From NCBI RefSeq assembly GCF_000150275.1, contig NW_002060946.1, positions 7,111,855-7,175,854 of the forward strand: a DNA stretch of 64,000 nt. The letters run 5' to 3'. Each line of letters begins with the position of its first letter. The stretch's first letter is position 1. Below, one piece after another: positions 25,501 to 36,578 of this stretch. Both the position numbers and the translations under genes were made by a program. The notes under the pieces are model-generated. The model ran no database searches. It saw only the letters and a list, made by a program, of their open reading frames with translations, and was not told the origin of the DNA. Origin of the DNA: Trichoplax adhaerens. Lineage: Eukaryota; Placozoa; Uniplacotomia; Trichoplacea; Trichoplacidae.

Positions 25501-28292
25501 TCCATTAGCGATCAATAAGTTAATCATACAGGCAGCTTAAAAATTGATTAAATTAGTTATATGATAGGCTATACGCTTCGTTCATGCAATAATAATATAC
25601 TCCAGAATTAAAAATTTGTATTATTTCGCGTTATTGGTGCCAAAATTTTTGAGCTATGTAAATTCTATGAATGTTACAAAATGAAATTTGTAACGAAGAA
25701 AGTTAGCAACACTAAAAGAAATTATTTCACTACGAACCTACTGCCAACTTTGTTCTTTCCGATATCTACTGACGGTACTACACTATATGCTAACGATCTT
25801 TCCATCTTAGGGTGGTTATAGTAAAACCGTTAGTCTCTCTTAAACTAGAGTAAACTCAAGCTTTATTAAAAGAACATTCAATTTATAGCGAATCTAGATA
25901 AAAATTAATTATCGGCATATAGATAATATTAACTATACACTTATTTATAAAATTATATATAAGGTCATAAATAGCGTCTATCAACAAATATCACTTATAT
26001 AATCTTTTGAAATAAGATTGGTATTTATATATGTACACTAAAATCACTTCGAGACTATGCGTTGTAAAATAGAAATAAAAATATGGAAAGTGATCATTTT
26101 AGCCGATATAGATATTCAATTGAAAACAGAATTAAGGGGTATTATTATTTTACCTGGGATGACTTCAGCATCTGTTGCCGGAAAACATGTACTCAGCTGA
26201 AAGTATAAATCATTAATGTATTGCTTAACGGTGCAAAAATTTAATTATTATGTAACTAAACAGAATTAAATAAGTTAACTATCAACTAACTGAAATACCA
26301 TAAGAAATGGTGATTAACTGCTAATGGAATAGTAGTATGGTGTACAGCAATATAAGTTTCGATTCTATCTAAATTTTAGTCCAAACTATAACGATAAATG
26401 TTACTTTTTCAATGACGACTGATACCATTTTAAGAATGTGAATATGTCCGCAATAACTTATTGCGATTTTCGTACGGCTAAGGTGATCTCTATCATAATC
26501 TCCAATTTGAAAATGTTGTCAGTAAGGGTAATTATGATCATTTTATTACAATAATTAAAAAGGCATCTGTGATATTTCCTCCGAAAGTCTCAACTAACAC
26601 CCTAGAGCTTCATAACGACATTAAAGCCCAAAATTTTAATATCTAAATCAATATGCCATAATTTATACTCGTTATTATGGAATTTAAAACTAAGTTTAGT
26701 AAGCATATTTTATATGCCTAGCACACAACTAAACAAGTCACTACAATATGTAATTATTTCTAAATTATCTTCGATGTTAGCTTCTATATTTACGGAAATT
26801 ACAGTATTACCTTCCAATGTAGTAAATCTTAAATTGTAATTATAAAAATAATTCACAATTCCATCTTATTCTCTTAACGCTAATTATTAAATGTACAATT
26901 ATATCTTGTGATAACAGTCTGTCTACATCTCTGTGCGGACGTCATAATAATTTTAGATGATTTATCTGGAAAAGAAATTTGAGTGTATTAATAACTTCTT
27001 GATCACGCCATATGTTATGAGACACTAATAATCAATTTTGCGATATTCATATATGTGAAACCAGTATTTATCATCAGCAATCTTGAAGTAGGTATAAGAT
27101 TTGTCAAAGTAAAGTTATACTGTTATCAATCCATTGTAAAAATGTAGCAGAATTTACTAGCTATTGCGTTATCGATATCTATGGATAAATTGTTGGGTAA
27201 AATTTATTTAATTATACGAGTACTTTCGCAGGTTTAACTAGATTGCAAATACATTCTTTAAAGGACATGTTCCGATTTGGAAGCCCACGGTTCGATAACT
27301 ATTCAACTGATATTCATAGTCTTGATCTTTAAAGGATTTGACTAGTTCTAATATATTGTGAATGAATGCATTGGGATCATCGCAATATAATGTAATCTTT
27401 TACCTTGCAAGATCTAAATCGCGATAATAGGTTAAGAAATATACAGCATGCCATATGCACAAAAATGAATGTGAAATATCCATGAATTATAAACTGTAGT
27501 ATATCTAATTTACATAGCACAAAACGAATATTATCATGGGAGTGACAATCACTTTATACTTCTTAAAGCTACGGTTGAATTTTATCGTTATGGAAAAGCA
27601 ATTATTTATGAAATGATGAAGGATTTTAATGATTGGCATCAAAGATATTGATGGATTCGTATTAGTTATTATGCAGCTATTTTAAAATTAATGAAATATC
27701 AGTAAATAACAGTAAGCTACTAAATTACAAGTAGAAACTTTATAGCATAACTATAATTATCTTCTATCTGAAGTATATAACCGCGAAATCAATGCTAATT
27801 TGAGTCTGTGATGGATTTAGAAGTGAGACATGATGACAGAAAAGAAGGACCATTTCAAGTCAAAAAATTACAAGTCGGATAGTAAATGATGTTACAGTCA
27901 GACTATGGTGATTGTGTAAATAAGCATCTACTGCTTAGGAAACTACAGTTCTATTTTGTAAATAAATTTAATACTAGTAAAAATACATCACTTTGATGCC
28001 AGTTAACTTAAGTTATCGGTAGAAAATATATATAAAGTTCAATTATCCGTCAGCGATTTACACTAGTAATATAAATCATAGATTCATCAATATCTAAGGA
28101 ATAGTATCTTTTTTATATTTATTGATTAATTATCGATCAGATATTTAGTGTCGCATAATTGAAGGATTGTTCCTGAAAGTGTCTCTAAATAGACTATTTG
28201 CTTTTAAAGACCTTATGAAATTTTCCATATTACTGTAGTACAACACTCACCAGGTAAATAACTGTCAGAAACGCATATTGAAACTTCTCCAT
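13540..28292 (-). CDS. Adhesion G-protein-coupled receptor with C-type lectin head
   Basis: A 30-exon model with consistent phases gives about 1,117 residues. Exons: 28292-28251, 26196-26154, 24808-24377, 24254-24204, 24108-23743, 23435-23349, 23165-23099, 23060-22945, 22834-22733, 21216-21154, 20618-20500, 20408-20217, 19839-19777, 19667-19577, 18940-18836, 18578-18491, 18370-18259, 17690-17641, 17516-17396, 17281-17178, 17065-16966, 16878-16728, 16593-16527, 15947-15881, 15528-15431, 15266-15140, 15004-14963, 14754-14674, 14430-14340, 13655-13540. Order: signal peptide ([14 protein letters not shown]); lectin domain (YYWIGLR, QPH, WYD, HYICQK); Ser/Thr-rich stalk; GAIN; GPS (GSWSATGC, then [14 protein letters not shown], with the usual HL/T cleavage site); TM1-7 (TM3 [14 protein letters not shown]4 [13 protein letters not shown]6 [14 protein letters not shown]7 [13 protein letters not shown]); cytoplasmic tail. 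The family self-cleaves at the GPS and signals through G proteins via the tethered TQFAVLM peptide. Least certain are the 23099 donor (gtcaaa) and the 24808, 18578 and 17281 acceptors. Confidence 0.92.
14963..17516 (-). other. GPS and seven-helix region of the adhesion GPCR
   Basis: Nine exons in this span encode the GPS and all seven helices. Exon 17516-17396 carries the GPS with the conserved W and four cysteines. 17281-17178 is TM1 ([13 protein letters not shown]). 17065-16966 is TM2 ([19 protein letters not shown]). 16878-16728 is TM3 with its cysteine ([11 protein letters not shown]). 16593-16527 and 15947-15881 are TM4, the second loop with its cysteine (CWLS), and TM5 ([12 protein letters not shown]). 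15528-15431 continues TM5 and loop 3. 15266-15140 holds TM6 and most of TM7. 15004-14963 finishes TM7. The helices match family B2 signatures closely, with no missing segment, so the receptor core looks intact. Confidence 0.93.
18258..18259 (-). promoter_or_regulatory. GC splice donor (GC-AG intron) in the GAIN region
   Basis: The exon ending LAHLK at 18259 is followed by gcaagt, matching the AG/GCAAGT consensus of the minor GC-AG intron class. Using it joins phase 0 to the exon at 17690-17641 and restores the family order: HLK, then a cysteine and the VHWDF block, then the GPS. No GT donor nearby gives the right phase. Confidence 0.7.
21356..21560. repeat. Diverged tandem duplication in a receptor intron
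   Basis: Copies at about 21356-21448 and 21465-21560 share ttgatta(a/g)tgat, a tatctgtc block and atttaatttgc(a/g)aagattt. It lies in the intron between the 22733 and 21216 exons. Confidence 0.65.
22063..22223. repeat. Diverged tandem duplication in a receptor intron
   Basis: Copies start near 22063 and 22157. Both contain aatgtgaataatc, aaaattct(g/a)cagct and a gcgaaa block. It is in the same intron as the 21.4-kb duplication. Confidence 0.65.
23544..23711. repeat. Tandem duplication in a receptor intron, about 81-bp spacing
   Basis: Copies at about 23544-23622 and 23625-23711 share tcctgata, ttaacatctcatcta, gactaagtgtac-like and attggatt blocks. It lies just 3' of the stalk exon that ends at 23743. 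Confidence 0.7.
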
Positions 28293-30534
28293 GATAAGTA
28301 AATTTAAAGAGATCAATTGTAGTAATGAAAGGCAGTTTTAATACTACAAAATATTGCTTGAAATTTTAGAACAAATTTTCAGGTCTTTGACCTTTAATCT
28401 TACAGATAATCACTTGGAAACGTTTATAACCACATACTCAATTATTCATAAGGAAGAGGACCTAATTATAGCCGAATTAATTAACTTCAATAAATGCATA
28501 AATATAGTTTATCATTTAAGACTTTGAATGTATCTACAATATACTAAAGTATATCAGATTGTTCCGCCAGTGTGGATATTCTGGACCAATATAGTACATT
28601 ACATTATTAAAGTGGCTTTTTACTTGGTTACTTAAACTGAAATGACGAGATTTATTAGTAAACTTACATTTTTTCTATTTTACTAAGCTATTCTCTCTAA
28701 AATTGCCTAGAATTTGCGTCATTTCCATCATCAGAACGATATTAAAAGCAGTTATAATTACAGAAATAGTTAATTTTTAGACTATTTACTCGTACTAAAA
28801 TAATCTTATCATAACATATTATGCCGTGACCCATAAATTAATTATTTTATTCAACAAGATTTATTGTAGTTATCCATTTATACGAAATAGAACTCGTATC
28901 TTGCAGAATTTGTAACTGAAGTAAACTAATCCGTTCCGATAATTATAATTAAGGTCATGTCCATTGGTCAACAAATCCGAAGCACAAATACCGAGAAAAG
29001 AAAAAGGCCTTTATACCAAATTAAGCTAATTCTCGCATTATTATAAGCCAAATCTAACGAGAAAAGATACAGTTTGTCATAAATAAATCATAACCATATC
29101 AGAATAGAAGAATCTTTAAATAAGCATTGTGTTACCGAATAACGTAAGAATTTTACGCGCAGTAATAGTGTTTTACTTTATTCACTTTTAAATTATATGC
29201 TATTCTTAGAATTTGATGTAACAAAATTGAAGCTAGATCAATATTCTATTCTATTATTTATAGTAATTGATTATTACCACACTTCAGTTAATCCTTTATA
29301 CCCTTTATAAGATTTTAATTCTGCTGCCATGTGTGTTATATAGAGGTCTTCTTTGCTTTTACTCTGAAGCTATCCTGTCTATTAATTTAAAATTTTAATT
29401 TCTACCTAGATTAAACATGGGTTAATGCTAAGTCTTCTTAATCTGGATATCTGAAATAGCGATTGGTCTAGACTATTAATTACGTTATAATCTTCAACAA
29501 TAAAGCCATTTCTTAGCTTATACAGATTCAATCGGTTTACGTATTTTTAAGCGAAAGTCAATCTATTGACGATAATTGGTACAGTTAACTTTGTACATAT
29601 TTTAACTCCATCTACGCTACAGTATTCTTTAAAATTGATAAGCATAAAAAATTGCTTTCAGAAGCGTATTTTTATTAATAATGGTATTGTGTATTTCTTC
29701 TAAACATGCAATAATGTCTCCAGTTGATTAATAATTAAAATATATCGTCAAATACTTGCACACTAGCTAATGCATATAAATGATGAAAATTACTACAGAT
29801 TTAATGAATTGGCAGGATTACTGAATTCAAATTATTTTGAACAAGTTTAATATTTTTGCACTATGGCTTTCAAATAAAGAGTGATTACAATATCCATAGA
29901 TTTAGTAAAGCAGTAATCCAGATTAATAACTCCAATCATTTTGATTGGCTTAAAACGTGTTTACTAGACTACTCATATCGGCAACCTATTTTTCGTGCTC
30001 AATACAGCGGTTCTCCTTTGGATACCTATCGAAATGTAGTAATTCGATTAGCTAGCTAGCCAACTAGCCTGCCTTGCCGACTTGTTTTTAGATTTTGTAG
30101 AACTCGGTACCTGATTATTAATCAATTATAGGCGCCTTAATAATTTAATAGCAATTACACCGTGTTAATTAATTTTTATATCAATTTCCGCCAGCATGCT
30201 GTCTATAGCAATTAATATGGTCATTTCTACAATATCTGTTGAAAAAGCCAAGTAATTTTCTGCAAATAGATTTATTTACAATACTCTGTAGGATATTGTA
30301 TGCTAAAGGCAGCAATTTCGGTGAAGCTAAAATTCTTCGCTTAATGTAGTGCTATGCAGACAAATCCACGTTCGTCTGTAAAACACTTTTTCTAGGACGA
30401 CAATAACTTCTCCGTTTATTACTCAAATGCGGTAAAAAAAATTACGAATAAAACATTGTGTGCTAGGTAATACGCGTATTTTTCTAAATAGGAGAGATTT
30501 TAAGTTGGGAAACAGTCACTTAGATTGCATTTTT
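28293..30534. other. Region upstream of the adhesion GPCR start
   Basis: The receptor promoter should lie at the low-coordinate end, but no TATA box or other element could be supported. A plus-strand frame at 29856-30059 opens with TTG rather than ATG and has no recognisable features, so it is not called. Confidence 0.45.
30415..30420 (-). terminator. Possible AATAAA poly(A) signal
   Basis: The minus strand reads aataaa here, about 115 nt beyond the stop codon of the 137-codon ORF at 30535-30948. This is a sensible distance, but the motif is common in AT-rich DNA. Confidence 0.3.
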
Positions 30535-30948
30535 TCAGTGCGATGTTTTTGTAGCAATTTTCTGTGGCTTTATATCATACCAGCATCGACGGATATTTCT
30601 GATTACTGTATAGTGGTCACTATTGGTTCGAATATCATTAGGATTTGAAATTGGCATCGCAAGAAAAGCTTGCTGTGTAAAGATTTTATGAATCTCTAAA
30701 TTTCTGATCATTTCTAAACCAGTATCAAGTATTTGTAATCCGATTGATACAATTTTGTAGCAAAGTACAGTAGAAAAGTATTGTCTGAACAAGTATTCTG
30801 AAATAATTGCTGGTAGATGCAATTGCAATTTGTTATTTACTGTATATTTGTTAAACCCCTTTTCTTTTACCTCATACTTTTGAGACAGAAAATTTTTTCC
30901 AAGCAACTCTGTAATTTCATAACATTTGTTTTTAAGCCTGACTTTCAT
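30535..30948 (-). CDS. Hypothetical 137-residue protein or exon
   Basis: An uninterrupted ATG-started frame of 137 codons in an otherwise stop-dense region. The product is basic and contains stretches such as YEVKEKGFNKYT, LPAIISEYLFRQYF and VLCYKIVSIGLQILDTG. There is no signal peptide or clear membrane segment. I do not recognise the family. A faint likeness to the C-terminal region of NSUN2-type RNA methyltransferases (hydrophobic K-I-V-x-x-G-x block) is too weak to rely on. A possible acceptor (tttttag) sits just upstream of the ATG, so it could be a terminal exon of a longer gene. A candidate poly(A) signal follows the stop. Length against background is the main argument that it is real. 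Confidence 0.4.
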   Translation of the reverse strand: MKVRLKNKCYEITELLGKNFLSQKYEVKEKGFNKYTVNNKLQLHLPAIISEYLFRQYFSTVLCYKIVSIGLQILDTGLEMIRNLEIHKIFTQQAFLAMPISNPNDIRTNSDHYTVIRNIRRCWYDIKPQKIATKTSH

Positions 30949-33900
30949 TAAAACTAAAAATAGTACATCGAGTATTGGATAACATTAGGTAGAATACTAA
31001 CTTGCAAATCGGTTTCATATGAGTTTATGATTTCGCATTAGATGCGAAGGAGTTGATATTACAGTAACGTTAATAGATTACATTTTATCGGAATTACAAA
31101 TGCTTTTATTCTCTGATAGTTGTATTTTCTACGGTGGTTATTGAGAATGCTTCTATATTGCTAGGGGTAAATGTATACTAAACATAAGTTCAAGTTCCTA
31201 TTTAAAGATATTCATAGCGACAGCATATGGGTTTACCTCTTTCTGAAACAAAATTCAGTTAGTAAGAGATTCTATTAGTATTTGTTACAATCCTTTCTAT
31301 GACAAAAATTTTTATTTGCTTTCAAGATGTCTAGCTCTAACCATAAGATTTTCGATTACTCTAGTAGCGATTCTATAAGTACAATAGTCTTACTAGAACT
31401 TCCTACCACTTTTAGGGTATACAAGTTAGAGCCTTATCACTGAAACAACGGCATAAAATCATATACCACATCGTTTTATATTCATTTAATAGTTACTCAA
31501 GAATGAAACAGGTTAAGATTATTTATCCAATCAAAAAGTGATAACTCTAGCAAATGTTACAACAGAACTTTCTTAACTCTAGCCTATTTCTCTAAATTAC
31601 TTAATGTGTAAGTGTTTAGATCATCTAACAATAAAATATTAAGAAGTACTACAAATTCATAAATCACACAGTATAACCGGTGCTTTATTGATGGCACATG
31701 ATTGGAAATGCTCCCATAGTTAAAATACAGGATCATAACAGTAGCCTATGATATACATTCAAGGATCAAGATAATACGATAGTATAGGATTAACTTAACG
31801 AGCGCTGACCTTACCTCCAGAGAATGGTTCCATTTAATTTCTTCATTTTCGCATATAATACAGCAAAGAAGTGCAATTAATATCATTAAATCACAACTTG
31901 TATACGTTCAAAGATTGATTTACGAACGAATAAGAAATAATATACTTTAGTCGCGTAGTAGAGCAATGAAATCCATTGATATTGATGTCTGATGGATAAA
32001 AACTATAACAGGCTAACAAAATTTGAGACGTGGTAATTCACTAGCGTCCTAGGATGTAGTTAATGTTATTTTTTCTACTCTATAGTTAATTTACTTTGTT
32101 GCTACCGGTACTAGATTGCAAGAAGATAAAAAAATTCCTACTAAAACTTGTAACAGCTTGCCTATGGATCAATAGTTTATTGATCATAGTTAATGTTTTT
32201 CTTCGTCAACAATGATCCATTTTATAGTTCGCTACCTAACCGTCTAAGTCTTTAGAGTTAGCTCATAGGTAGACGATTAAAAAATTTTCGCACTGTATCA
32301 CACCAGCAAATTGATGAATTCTGCCCTCAATTGATAATTTTACTTAGCTGCTATGTGTATATTGGACATGTACCAACCATACCTACTCTTATCGCATCTG
32401 AATAATAATGTTTTGATTGAATTTAGCTGCAGTAAAAGATCGATTAAAACAATAATAATAACAATTTATTCTCTGCATGAAGGTTACAATGCAATAGAGT
32501 ATACTAATAGCGCCTGATTTCAGTCTATACGAGCTGTACAGTACATAGACAGGCGATTTTATGATATCCATTTTCCAGCATGTTGTTGTTTTCTATGCTG
32601 TGTGTGGCTTTAAGCTAATAGTAATAATACTCGTATGAATATCAAATATTTCGACGTAAGAGTTGTGATATATTCATTTATTTTCTAGTCTACAGTATTA
32701 TTGTTATACGACAACCACGATAAACTTATTGACTATAGCATAAAAAGTTCAAAAGGTACCGTACTAGGATATTGTGTGAGAAATCGAGTGAATCATGTTC
32801 TTAGCTTGTCTAATCTATTTTTGAAGATGCTACCGTTTAAATCATGTACAAGTTGGAACTTCTGATATATCTGACAATGGACTAGTGTGATAGTATGGGT
32901 CAATGTTTTCCAACAAAGTTGCAGAAAGCTCTAATCGAGTTGAATACAACTATTATTAGAAAGATCTTAGAACGATCCCAGAAAGAACTAGCAACTTATC
33001 TGAAATTACTTACTGAAATCCTGATTCTAGCCTTTGCAGCTACAATCAGTATAACAACATTATACCAGTATTTTACATATCGACGGATTGGGAATCCTTA
33101 GGGGTGCTATTCCAATTCATTAAGCAACATGGTCAAGTCTGATTTTTGACCCCGAATCAATGAATTCATTAATACAATTAATTATCATTACAATATATTG
33201 CATCCTTTGCTCGCTACGTCATGAGTCTAATTCATATTGTTCCTGTATAAATTAAAATGATATTTATTATGCAAAGTCATTCTGATATTTAGTTACTTTT
33301 TTCGTCAGTATAACAATCGTTTTACTCTATAGTTACGATTTATCGTTTTCATCTATGATTCAAACGATTTATTCCACAGTCATGGTATAGCAGTCAAGTT
33401 AAGCTGAACGGTTAACGCTGTACTAAATAACGATTTAATTATAGGGACTTTGAATGTTGAAAGACTTTCCCTGGTCACATAGATCACGTAAGTACAGAAT
33501 TTTTGATTTTAAATCATCTAATTCAACGCTACTTGGCCAAAAAAAACATCATAGACAACATAGATAGTAACAACATTACAATTAAAATAGTCTACGAATT
33601 CAAATTTTATTCCTATCGACTGTCATAGAGACTCAAGAACTTGATTGCCATTCTATTTTTGTACGAGATAAATGTAAGGCGTATTAATATTAGTTCAAGT
33701 TATACAGCTCTTATAATCACGATATGAATGATTGAGTGTTATTTCTACTTTCTTGTTCATTACTGTTATCCTGCCAGTGTTGACAGATAAACGATCAGAC
33801 TGTAATTGAACAGTCTACGAACCTAAATTTTATTTGCGTTGGCTACGATAGAGAAGAAAGAGTTTGATTTTTTATTATTTTACTCTTACATTAGGTAAAT

Positions 33901-34437
33901 TTAAGGCATGCAAGTTATGCAGCTGTCGCATGACGATATTCATCATACTGTTCTACGGTCTATATCTCGTACATTACTTTTACCCTTACTGATGTTAAAA
34001 GATCATCCTAAAATTGAATCATAGAACTGTCTTATGATGTAAGATTAGTTTAGGCGATAGCTTTTAATTGTAATAAAGCTGTAGAATTACCAACGGTCTA
34101 GATGTAATAGCTAATTTTAATAGCACTCGATGGGATTGGCTTTTATTCACTAATGATTCATTTCTTGTAATCTATTTGCTATTTAGTAAGCATGATTTAG
34201 CCATCTTTATTAAGTTAATCTTTCTGTAGCTCAGTACCTAGCGTTCATAAATGATAATAATAATTATCACTTCTATTTTAGCTAAATAACTTACATTAAA
34301 TAGTGCTAACTTAAGTTCTAAACGAGTCATGTCGTACTGAATCAAAAAGGCTTGATGTATTTTAACACCTATAAATACTTGTAACTGTTTTCAGCGTATA
34401 AAATAATATAGACTGCCATACTTTTGGCCACTTTTAG
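30949..34437. other. Mostly gene-free stretch around one small ORF
   Basis: Apart from the 68-codon ORF at 32895-33101, nothing coding could be supported. Diverged duplicated blocks around agtctacgaa and aaattttatt occur near 33.59 and 33.81 kb. Confidence 0.4.
32895..33101 (+). CDS. Small hypothetical membrane protein, 68 residues
   Basis: ATG-started frame of 68 codons. It begins MGQCFPTKLQ, continues with an amphipathic charged stretch (RKILERSQKELATYLK), and has one hydrophobic segment of about 20 residues (LLTEILILAFAATISITTLY) followed by a basic end (FTYRRIGNP). The layout fits a single-pass tail-anchored or type II membrane protein. The glycine at position 2 with a following cysteine suggests lipid modification, but residue 6 is proline rather than Ser/Thr, so the myristoylation consensus is not met. 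No homologue is recognised. It could be a chance frame. Confidence 0.3.
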   Translation: MGQCFPTKLQKALIELNTTIIRKILERSQKELATYLKLLTEILILAFAATISITTLYQYFTYRRIGNP

Positions 34438-36205
34438 ATGTCAAATTCACTACTGATATTAGAAAGTCAATTAATCTCGATCTTTTTACCTGTTATTAGT
34501 ACATCTTTGCCACAAGGAAAGGGTATCCCATCTGTAAATATGCACCGCTACACACCGCGAGCGAAACAGCAAAATAATCAAGGTAAGATTATCGAACGAG
34601 TAAGACTACAAAATAATTTTGCATTAGCCATCCGTTTACATTTTAAAAGATTACAAGACCAATTTTAAAACTACATATAAGCTATAATTAATAACTTCTC
34701 CTATCTCTGAGTTTCTAATTGGCTTAATTTGTTTTACTACTGATACAATTTTTTTCTTTCATTCATGTATCTGAAGATAAAGCAATCGAATCTACTAACT
34801 TCACGGCAATTTCTAAAAATGGTTATCAAACAGATGAGTCAATGACTAATTTTTCCCACAAATTGAATCGGATTCAAGCAGTCATTGACCGTTGTTGCTT
34901 TACCATCACTGTCCCTATTTTCATAGCCTTTTCATCGCTATTAGCTATTGTTGGTGCGTTTTTGACAGAAATAGCATTTCTAATTATAATGCAAATCCTT
35001 GCTCTGGCATATAGCTTAATTGAACTGGTGGTAATGCTTCATTTTAAAATTTTATTCTGTAAGTATGTTAGAGGTGTTGATCGCTGTTATGTTAGTTGTA
35101 ATCAACTGCTATCGTTTGTGAGTTATTACTATGTGCTATGAATTATCTCTTACCTGCTGACTTTAATGATACATAATTTCGGACACCTTAGGATAAAGCT
35201 TATCTTAGCCAAGCACTATCCTAGTATCATTTACGAATCTGTAAATATTTAGTTGAATCTATGATAATTATACAATTATGACTGTCATCATGGCAGTAAC
35301 TTTTGAATTTTATACCATGTCATTTCAATTGATATTTTTGTATCTAGTACTTCTTGAACTTGGTGAAAATAATTCTTTTTAGTTATGACAGGACAGTAAC
35401 TCTTGACACCTTATAGCATGTCCTTTGAGGAGTTAATCTAGTACTTACTCCGCTAGTATGATTAGCTTATCATGGCAGAGACGTTAGTTTAAAGCATATG
35501 AAGTCCATCTGCCTTTGATTAACTTACTTTCTTTTCACCATTTCAAATGATAGCGTTACGATCGACATTCTCATACTCGCTTACTTTAATCTAGATATCG
35601 CTGTATCCGTGTGGATGCTAGAAAGCTTCTTTGATTAGCTATAATAGTATCATCTATTTTCATTTGAAGCACTTTAAAATCATGTTATGACTTGTATTTC
35701 TAGGTTGGCAGTGGCGAAAAAGACTCTCTCGTCAGTCACTTGGGTATAAACAAAATACACAAGACAGCTGATCATTTTTTTTCTTCATGATCAATGTTAT
35801 TAATCGTCACATATATTAATATATTGAAATTACGAAATCTGCTATATACCTCTATAACACCTAGCATACCTTAATACCGAATTAGTAAAGTTGTCATTTT
35901 TATCTAGAATAGATCATTTGGTCTCGGCATTTCGCTGTAAGGGCCATATAAGAAAGTTTGCTAAATTACATGAAATGATTTCGCAAAGACCTCAATCATT
36001 ATTTAACTTTTATGAGTAATTACTGTACTGAACGACACGTTTAATTTCATCTTGACTTTTTACAGTCAGGGTAACTAGCGGGCTTACTGAAAGTGAGTTA
36101 TTTATCCATAAGTTGGCTTTTCAATGTTTCTTGGACTGTACTGTACTGTATTTCTGTCATAGCTTTGCTACAATTTCACACTCGATCATTTCCCTAGGAC
36201 CGTAT
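34438..36205 (+). CDS. Probable small multi-pass membrane protein, unrecognised
   Basis: Exon 34438-34582 starts at an ATG with a signal-like hydrophobic N-terminus (LISIFLPVISTSLP), ends in phase 1 and has a gtaaga donor. Exon 34777-35058 starts in the matching phase and ends at a consensus gtaagt donor. It encodes a charged stretch, then two hydrophobic segments (CCFTITVPIFIAFSSLLAIV and FLIIMQILALAYSLIELVVM). Exon 35704-35743 continues in phase as a basic block (CWQWRKRLSRQSL). Weaker candidates are a 29-nt exon at 35908-35936 and a terminal exon at about 36170-36205 ending HTRSFP and stop. Phase agreement across three junctions is the main support. The VIDRCCF block before the first helix slightly resembles the start of TM4 in Cys-loop channels, but the rest of that family is missing. 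No function is assigned. Confidence 0.4.
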
Positions 36206-36318
36206 ATGATGTTGGTCACTGTACTCTGCCATAACGACGAGAAAAGATGATATAAATTTTGCACGACACGATTAAACATTGATTATGTTACCAAAACAGA
36301 GTTTCAATCTTACAATAA

Positions 36319-36578
36319 GTGTTGATTTATATTACTATCCGATTTGGTAGCAGACTGAATTCAGTAATTAAGAGTTGGGTTATTTCTAGAGACTGGTATC
36401 CATCTCTCGAACTCTTTCAATAAATTATAGTAAAAACCAATAACCAATAATGTAACATAACCAGTGTTGATTTATATTACTAGGTGATATGGTAGCAGAT
36501 TGAATTCAATGATTAAGATTTGGGATCATTTCCAGATACAGGTATCCATCTCTCGAATTCATGCAACAAATTGTAGTA
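36319..36578. repeat. Tandem duplication, about 145-bp spacing
   Basis: Copies at about 36319-36432 and 36464-36578 share gtgttgatttatattacta, a tatggtagcaga block and ggtatccatctctcgaa. They are roughly 80% identical by eye. Confidence 0.8.

Noticed and set aside
29856-30059. 67-codon plus-strand frame
   Set aside because: It starts at TTG, has no family features and no supporting splice sites.
30535-30948. NSUN2-like RNA methyltransferase fragment
   Set aside because: Only one short hydrophobic block resembles it, and no catalytic motif is present.
34777-35058. TM4 of a Cys-loop ligand-gated channel
   Set aside because: The VIDR block and following helix look similar, but there is no TM1-TM3 or Cys-loop exon upstream, and the frame continues into a second helix and further exons.
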